This document shows, one piece after another, positions 59,090-64,000 of a stretch of 64,000 nucleotides of DNA (within the stretch, counting starts at the first letter, position 1; the number at the start of each line of letters is the position of its first letter). The stretch spans positions 1-64,000 of the forward strand of contig JAEWEG010000058.1 in NCBI GenBank assembly GCA_023389575.1, in the 5' to 3' direction. A program made the position numbers and the translations under genes. Origin of the DNA: Chloroflexota bacterium. GTDB lineage: Bacteria; Chloroflexota; Chloroflexia; Thermomicrobiales; UBA6265. A model generated the notes under the pieces. It made no database searches. It was given only the letters and a program-made list of their open reading frames with translations, and had not been told where the DNA came from.

Positions 59090-59987
59090 TTCCGGGACCG
59101 GCGCGGTGGTGGAAATCGACGGACTGCCATATCCGCTCTTTCGCCGGGGGAAGGTCCGGGATGTCTTCGACCTCGGTGATCGCCTGCTGATCGTCGCCAC
59201 CGACAGGCTTTCCGCGTTCGACGTCGTGCTGCCGACGCCGATCCCCGGCAAGGGCCGGATCCTGACCGCGATTTCCGAGTTCTGGTTCGATCAGACGGAA
59301 GGCCTCGTGCCGAACCACCGGAGCGGAGATCCCCTCGATTCGCTGGATTTGAGCGAAGAGGCACTCTCCATCCTGAATGGTCGCGCCTCGATCGTGAGGA
59401 AGGCGGAGCGGATCGATATCGAATGCGTGGTCCGAGGGAACATCGCCGGGTCTGGCTGGAAGGAATACGCCGCCTCCGGAACGCTGGCGGGCGAGGCATT
59501 GCCAGTTGGATTGAGCCGGGGTGACGAACTCCCGGAGCCACGGTTTACGCCCGCGGCCAAGAATGACACGGGGCACGACGAGAACATCAGCGTGGACCAG
59601 TTGCGGTCCATCGTGGGTCGCGAGATGGCCGATGCGCTGGAGCAGCGAAGCCTGGAACTTTTCGGCTTTGCGCGAGGTCTCGCGCGGCAGGCGGGATTCG
59701 TGCTGGCGGACACCAAGTTCGAGTTCGGCATGATCGACGGCCAACTCGCGCTGATCGATGAGGCGCTGACGCCAGACAGTTCGCGCTATTGGGACGTGGC
59801 GAGCTGGACGCCTGGGACGGAACCGCCGAGTTTCGACAAGCAGGTGATCCGCGACTGGCTGGAGGATTCGGGCTGGAACAAGGAAGCCCCGGGACCGGAG
59901 CTTCCGGCCGCCATTGTGGAATCCGCGCGACAGAAATATGCGGAAGTACTCGAAAGATTGATGGGCATCAAGGAGGTCGGATCGTGA
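59076..59987 (+). CDS. purC: SAICAR synthetase
   Basis: A 303-residue phosphoribosylaminoimidazole-succinocarboxamide synthase, which joins aspartate to CAIR. RRGKVRDVFDLGDRLLIVAT near 24-43, DRLSAFDVVLPTPIPGKG, VVRGNIAGSGWKEY and LADTKFEFGMIDGQLALIDE near 209-228 are the ATP and substrate motifs. The length matches the longer, eukaryote-like PurC form. ATG 59076 overlaps purB by 14 bases and is preceded by GGGGGAG, so translation is coupled. Confidence 0.96.
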   Translation: MRHADSGTGAVVEIDGLPYPLFRRGKVRDVFDLGDRLLIVATDRLSAFDVVLPTPIPGKGRILTAISEFWFDQTEGLVPNHRSGDPLDSLDLSEEALSILNGRASIVRKAERIDIECVVRGNIAGSGWKEYAASGTLAGEALPVGLSRGDELPEPRFTPAAKNDTGHDENISVDQLRSIVGREMADALEQRSLELFGFARGLARQAGFVLADTKFEFGMIDGQLALIDEALTPDSSRYWDVASWTPGTEPPSFDKQVIRDWLEDSGWNKEAPGPELPAAIVESARQKYAEVLERLMGIKEVGS

Positions 59988-60259
59988 CAGAGGCATCAGG
60001 TGGGCGGCGCTGGATCATCGAGGCGGAGATCATGCCGAAGCAGGGCGTCAACGACCCTCAGGGCGAAGCGGTGATGTCCGGACTTCGCTCGCTCTCGTTC
60101 GAGGCGACCGAGCGGGTCCGGGTCGGGAAGCTGATCCGGGTCGAGGTTTCGGCCGACACCGAGCAGGACGCGCTTTCGCAGGGTACGGCGATGTGCGAGC
60201 AGTTGCTGGCCAACCCCGTGATCGAGGAGTTCGTCGTTTCGGCCGCGCGAATCGGCTAG
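59984..60259 (+). CDS. purS: FGAM synthase small subunit PurS
   Basis: A 91-residue PurS, the dimeric bridge between PurL and PurQ in the three-part phosphoribosylformylglycinamidine synthase. WIIEAEIMPKQGVNDPQGEA, the SLSFEATERVRVGKLIRVEV strand pattern and CEQLLANPVIEEFVV are typical. The start GTG overlaps the purC stop as GTGA, with AAGGAGG upstream; longer open readings in this frame are chance extensions. purL is not in the window. Confidence 0.95.
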   Translation: MTEASGGRRWIIEAEIMPKQGVNDPQGEAVMSGLRSLSFEATERVRVGKLIRVEVSADTEQDALSQGTAMCEQLLANPVIEEFVVSAARIG

Positions 60260-60272
60260 GGGAGAGGATGTG

Positions 60273-60974
60273 GTGACGGACATGCGTATTGGTGTGATCT
60301 CGTTTCCGGGCAGCAATGGCGATCATGACGCGCTGCATTCCTTCGAGCACGATCTTGGAGTGGCCGTCCGCAAGGTCGATTACCGGGAAACGGACCTGTC
60401 CGAGTTCGACGCGATCGTGCTGCCTGGCGGGTTCTCGTATGGCGATGCGTTGCGCTGTGGGGCGATCGCCCGGTTCTCGCCCGTAATGGAGCCGCTTCGC
60501 GCGTTCGCGGAGTCGGGCAAGCCGGTGCTGGGCATCTGCAATGGCTTCCAGGTTCTATGCGAGGCTCACCTGTTGCCAGGAGCCCTGCTGCGAAACCGGA
60601 CCCTGAAGTTCCACTGCCATCGCACCAACATCAGGATCGAGAATACGAGCACGGCCTGGACTTCCGCGCTGGAAGAGGGCGATGTCCTCAACCTGCCGGT
60701 GGCGCACGGCGAGGGCGCGTACTACGCCGATCCCGAGGTCGTCGCCGCGCTGGAGCGCAATGGACAGATCGTCGCGCGGTACAGCACGACGGAAGGCGAG
60801 ATCACTGACGAGGCGAACGCCAACGGCTCGGTCGATGGCATCGCGGCGGTCTGCAACGAGCGCGGCAACGTGGTGGGGCTCATGCCGCACCCTGAGCGAG
60901 CGACCAATGACCTTATCGGTGGCGCGGACGGACTCCGGTTTCTGAAGGGCATCCTGGGTAAGGTCGCGGCCTGA
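60273..60974 (+). CDS. purQ: FGAM synthase glutaminase subunit PurQ
   Basis: A 233-residue class-I glutamine amidotransferase that feeds ammonia to PurL. MRIGVISFPGSNGDHDA, VLPGGFSYGDALRCGAIAR near 48, the nucleophile Cys in GICNGFQVLCEA near 89-100, and the His-Glu pair in LMPHPERA near 208-215 are intact. Candidate starts are GTG 60270, GTG 60273 and ATG 60282; GAGAGG 5 bases before 60273 favours that one. Follows purS by 13 bases. Confidence 0.95.
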   Translation: MTDMRIGVISFPGSNGDHDALHSFEHDLGVAVRKVDYRETDLSEFDAIVLPGGFSYGDALRCGAIARFSPVMEPLRAFAESGKPVLGICNGFQVLCEAHLLPGALLRNRTLKFHCHRTNIRIENTSTAWTSALEEGDVLNLPVAHGEGAYYADPEVVAALERNGQIVARYSTTEGEITDEANANGSVDGIAAVCNERGNVVGLMPHPERATNDLIGGADGLRFLKGILGKVAA

Positions 60975-61026
60975 AATTGACAAGGGCGAGATGGAATCCT
61001 CCGCCCTGGGAAGGGACACCTGTTTG

Positions 61027-62550
61027 ATGGCGAACGAGAAGTACGATCTGCTGCGTGAGCGACTGGGCGAAATCGCCGATCTTGGCGGCACGCTGACACA
61101 TCTGGGGTGGGACCAGCAGACGATCATGCCGAAGGCCAGCGCGGGCATTCGCGCCCGGAGGATGGCGACGCTGACCCGGCTGCTCGACGAGCGGTTTTCC
61201 TCGGATGAACTTGGCGAGTTGCTGACGGAACTCGAATCGTACGAGCAGGATCTGCCGTTCGATTCCGACGAGGCGAGCATCATCCGGGTCACGAGACGCG
61301 ACTACATCCAGAACCGTCAGGTGCCGACGGACCTGAAGGTCGCGATGAGCGAGGCGCGCAGCGAGGGCTACGGCAAGTGGAGCGAGGCCAGGGCCGCGTC
61401 CGACTTCTCGATTCTCCAGCCGACGCTCGAAAAGATCGTGGACCTTAACAGGCAGGTGATCCACCACGTTCGCGAGGCGGACGACTCATACGCCGAGGAC
61501 TACGACGTGCTGGTGGACAGCTTCGAGCCCCGCCTCAAGTCCTCGGAAATCGCCAGGGTGTTCGACGAGTTGAAGGCCGCCACCATTCCACTGGTGCGGC
61601 ACGTCAACGAGCGGACCGACCGGGTGGACGACGCGCTGGTGCATGGTGAGTTCCCGGTTTCGGTCCAGGAACAGTCCGTCATGCGCCTGGCGAAGCGACT
61701 CGGGTTCACGGACGACGCGTGGCGACTGGACGTAACGGAGCATCCGTTCGCCTCTCCGGTAAATATCAACGACATCAGGATCACCACTCGGTACCATGAC
61801 GACTTCTTCAATCCAGCCTGGTTCGGAACGATGCACGAGTTCGGGCACGGTCTTTATGAGCATCAGGTGAGTGAGGCCCTCGACCGGACGCCGCTGGTTC
61901 GGGGTGCCTCGATGGCGTGGCACGAATCGCAGAGCAGGATGTGGGAGAACCTGATCGGCCGGGGACGCCCGTTCTGGACCTGGGCTCTGCCGGACCTAAA
62001 GGAGACCTATCCCGATCAGTTTGCCTCGGCGACCGAGGACGACATGTACCGGGCGGTGAACAAGTTCGGCCCGTCGTTTATCCGGGTCGAGGCGGACGAG
62101 CTGACCTACAACCTGCACATCATCCTCCGGTTCGAGATCGAGCGGGACCTGTTCTCCGGGAACATCCAGGTGGCCGACCTGCCGGAGGTCTGGAACGACC
62201 GGTTCCGGACGTACTTTGGGCTGGACGTGCCAGACGATGCTCAGGGTGTGCTGCAGGACGTTCATTGGGGATCGGGGCTGTTTGGGTACTTCGCGACCTA
62301 CGCCCTCGGCAACGTGGTGGCTTTGCAACTTTGGGACCGGATACGTCGGGAGTTGCCTGATCTCGACGAGCAGACGGCGCGCGGAGAGTTTGGAGATTTG
62401 CGCGAGTGGCTGGGGGAGAACATCCACCAGCACGGCCGCAAATACCTCCCCACCGAACTGCTCCAACGCGTGGTGGGCGTGGACCAGTTTGACGCGAAGC
62501 CGCTGATCGCCTATCTCACGAACAAGGTGACCGAACTCTACGGCGAGTAG
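61027..62550 (+). CDS. M32 family metallocarboxypeptidase
   Basis: A 507-residue carboxypeptidase Taq-type enzyme that trims C-terminal residues from peptides in the cytoplasm. LGWDQQTIMPKAS near 24, the zinc motif HEFGHGLYE near 270-278, AWHESQSRMWENLIGR near 294-309 and the late HWGSGLFGYFATYALGN near 414 are diagnostic. ATG 61027 is chosen over an in-frame ATG at 60991. It follows purQ closely on the same strand but is functionally unrelated. Confidence 0.95.
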   Translation: MANEKYDLLRERLGEIADLGGTLTHLGWDQQTIMPKASAGIRARRMATLTRLLDERFSSDELGELLTELESYEQDLPFDSDEASIIRVTRRDYIQNRQVPTDLKVAMSEARSEGYGKWSEARAASDFSILQPTLEKIVDLNRQVIHHVREADDSYAEDYDVLVDSFEPRLKSSEIARVFDELKAATIPLVRHVNERTDRVDDALVHGEFPVSVQEQSVMRLAKRLGFTDDAWRLDVTEHPFASPVNINDIRITTRYHDDFFNPAWFGTMHEFGHGLYEHQVSEALDRTPLVRGASMAWHESQSRMWENLIGRGRPFWTWALPDLKETYPDQFASATEDDMYRAVNKFGPSFIRVEADELTYNLHIILRFEIERDLFSGNIQVADLPEVWNDRFRTYFGLDVPDDAQGVLQDVHWGSGLFGYFATYALGNVVALQLWDRIRRELPDLDEQTARGEFGDLREWLGENIHQHGRKYLPTELLQRVVGVDQFDAKPLIAYLTNKVTELYGE

Positions 62551-62573
62551 GCAACCAGCCGCATCGAAACATG

Positions 62574-62618
62574 ACGAAACCCGGTGTTCGAACGTTCGAA
62601 CACCGGGTTTCGTCTACA
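62574..62618. terminator. Perfect 40-bp palindrome, bidirectional terminator
   Basis: Arms of 20 bases meet without spacer (62574-62593 and 62594-62613); the centre is GTTCGAAC-GTTCGAAC and the ends are ACGAAACCCGG / CCGGGTTTCGT. It lies between the convergent M32 and dehydrogenase genes. Confidence 0.75.
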
Positions 62619-62660
62619 TAACAGGCGGGTGACCAGGTAGGGGAGGTGAGGCCCCGGGCC

Positions 62661-63560
62661 TTATTTGCTGACCACCTGCGTGCCGGCCGCTTCCTCCATC
62701 GGGATGACGACGGCGGTCATATCCTCGGCTCCGTGGGACGAGTCGTGCGCGCGATCGAACACCGCGCGGGCTTCGCCACCGACGGCGAGTGGAACGCCGA
62801 GCTCGTTCGCCAGGTCGGCGATCAGGCCGAGGTCCTTGCGGATCAGGTCGACCGGGGTACCGCCCGCGAAGTTGCGATCGATGATGAGGGGCACACCCCG
62901 GTCGAGCATCTTGCTTCCACCGAAGCTGGTGGAGAGCACTTCCAGCATCTTGGCCGGATCGGCGCCAGCCTTGACGCCGAGCACCAGGGCTTCGGCCACG
63001 GCGGACATGTTGATGCCGACCAGCAGTTGATTGGCGAGCTTGACAATGGTGCCGGCGCCGCTGGGGCCGACGAGGTGGAGCTTCTGGCCGATGGCCGAGA
63101 GGACGGACTGGGCCTTCTCGAAGGCCGCCTCGTCGCCACCCACCATAATCGTGAGGGAGCCGGCTTCCGCGCCGGCGACGCCGCCACTGACCGGAGCGTC
63201 AAGGAACGCGCCCCCCTTGGCGGCGATCTTCTCCGCCAGTTCGCGGCTCAGGCCGGGATCGATTGTGCTGGTATCGATGAAGAGCTGTCCCTCGCGGGTG
63301 GAGTCCACCAGCCCGTCGGCCTCAAGGTAAACCTTGCGGACCGCCGCCGGATCTGGAAGGCTGGTGACGATCACGTCAGCCGCCTCGGCGACGCCCTTCG
63401 GGCTACCGCCATCGACCGCGCCCTCGGCGACCATCTCCTGGATCGGACCTTCGGAGCGACTGTTGACGGTGACGGTAAATCCGGCCTTCAGCAAGTTGCG
63501 GGTGATTGGGCGGCCCATCTTGCCGAGGCCGATAACGCCAACCCTAATAGTCTCGGTCAT
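62661..63560 (-). CDS. NAD(P)-dependent beta-hydroxyacid dehydrogenase
   Basis: A 299-residue member of the 3-hydroxyisobutyrate/tartronate-semialdehyde reductase family. RVGVIGLGKMGRPITRNLLK is the Rossmann cofactor motif with the family signature, FLDAPVSGGVAGAEAGSLTIM near 121-141 the substrate loop, and the catalytic Lys lies in GTIVKLANQLLV near 170-181. The C-terminal all-helical domain is complete. VNSRSE after strand 2 favours NADP. ATG 63560 has AGGAGG about 10 bases upstream. Exact substrate unknown. Confidence 0.93.
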   Translation of the reverse strand: MTETIRVGVIGLGKMGRPITRNLLKAGFTVTVNSRSEGPIQEMVAEGAVDGGSPKGVAEAADVIVTSLPDPAAVRKVYLEADGLVDSTREGQLFIDTSTIDPGLSRELAEKIAAKGGAFLDAPVSGGVAGAEAGSLTIMVGGDEAAFEKAQSVLSAIGQKLHLVGPSGAGTIVKLANQLLVGINMSAVAEALVLGVKAGADPAKMLEVLSTSFGGSKMLDRGVPLIIDRNFAGGTPVDLIRKDLGLIADLANELGVPLAVGGEARAVFDRAHDSSHGAEDMTAVVIPMEEAAGTQVVSK

Positions 63561-64000
63561 GAAATGCTGTCCTCCTGGCTCGATTCGCGTCGCGCGCGTC
63601 GAGCCTGATACGTGCTGGGGTTCATGTGAACCGCGCGATGGCTTCGGGGATGATCGTAGCGTAGATTGGCGGGTGTGTCGCGACCGGTCCTCCGCGCCCA
63701 AGGGCAATAACGGCGAAATTCGCACAACGTAGATTATACGCAAAATATTGAAGTCGGCTGCTTCCCCATTCGACGTACACGCGAAGTGGTCAATGGATGA
63801 GGCATGGCCGGGTGGTGATCGTTATCCGTCGGCCCTCCGCTTACACGGTCGATGGGCGGACGTCGATGGCGGCTCCCGGCTCCGCCGTGGCGGTCGATGA
63901 CGCGAGGTCATTCCGTGAGGCCAACCTCGCGCCGGCGAGCGGCCTGCCTCCTGGACGCCGTCAGCAGTGGATGACGACGGTTTCCGCTCCGAACCGGACC
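63561..64000. other. Window end without a supported gene
   Basis: 440 bases. A minus-strand TATAAT at 63733-63738 could be the dehydrogenase promoter with a leader of about 165 bases. Short open frames reach the window edge on both strands, including a possible 13-codon C-terminal tail ending at 63961 on the minus strand, but none is convincing. Confidence 0.45.

Noticed and set aside
62574..62613. Fourth LexA-type box within the palindrome
   Set aside because: The centre reads GAAC-GTTC-GAAC. It lacks the GAAC-N4-GTTC arrangement and lies between gene ends, not at a promoter.
63797..64000. Open frame reaching the right window edge on the plus strand
   Set aside because: No ribosome site, no recognisable N-terminus and only 68 codons visible; a competing minus-strand tail is equally possible.

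Overview
The window looks like a chromosome segment of a GC-rich bacterium of the phylum Chloroflexota, probably class Thermomicrobia. This is inferred from style, not from a marker-gene search. Many exported proteins carry a Tat or Sec signal followed by an 'ATPAS'-like linker. Housekeeping genes resemble that group, and the apparent SOS box is of the Gram-positive type (GAAC-N4-GTTC).

Layout. 1-16.3 kb holds housekeeping and small metabolic genes: a B3/4-domain protein, an enterochelin-esterase-like enzyme, an AIM24-type protein, mutM, HIT, yqeY, ybeY, cinA and an SDR. A possible structured RNA follows ybeY. Next come a secreted ScyD/ScyE-type beta-propeller fused to a cupredoxin and a small protein resembling rhodococcal VapA. 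16.56-22.75 kb is a compact integrated element of about 6.1 kb in tRNA-Arg(TCG). It is bounded by 46-bp direct repeats and carries integrase, a CxxC protein, an excisionase-like HTH, a replication-like protein, two small proteins, a terminase small subunit and a terminase large subunit split into separate ATPase and nuclease genes. It has no capsid, portal or tail genes, so it looks like a phage satellite. 23-36 kb is rich in exported proteins: a vanadium-haloperoxidase/PAP2-like enzyme, a cupin and a solute-binding protein. It ends with a large LuxR-type regulator divergent from an operon of two ScyD-like propellers (one with cupredoxin) and a multicopper oxidase. 36-38 kb encodes membrane proteins. 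38.1-38.9 kb is an RNA cluster (tRNA-Thr, tRNA-Leu, RNase P RNA, tRNA-His). 39-48.7 kb holds a TPR protein, ruvB-queA-HD-cyclophilin, an SOS-controlled annealing-protein-like gene, dnaN-recF, folD and an XRE regulator. 48.9-63.6 kb holds dnaE, a Mur-ligase-like gene with rdgB-tatD, glmS, purB-purC-purS-purQ, an M32 carboxypeptidase and a beta-hydroxyacid dehydrogenase.

Most striking observation: three sites share the pattern GCGAAC-N4-GTTCTG. One lies upstream of ruvB, a classic SOS gene. One lies in the promoter of a chromosomal annealing-protein-like gene. One lies upstream of the excisionase/replication/terminase genes of the integrated element. The shared box suggests that host LexA controls induction of the element.

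Functions come from reading translated sequence and motifs; no database search was run. Several starts are GTG or TTG, chosen by Shine-Dalgarno position or by overlap with the upstream stop codon.
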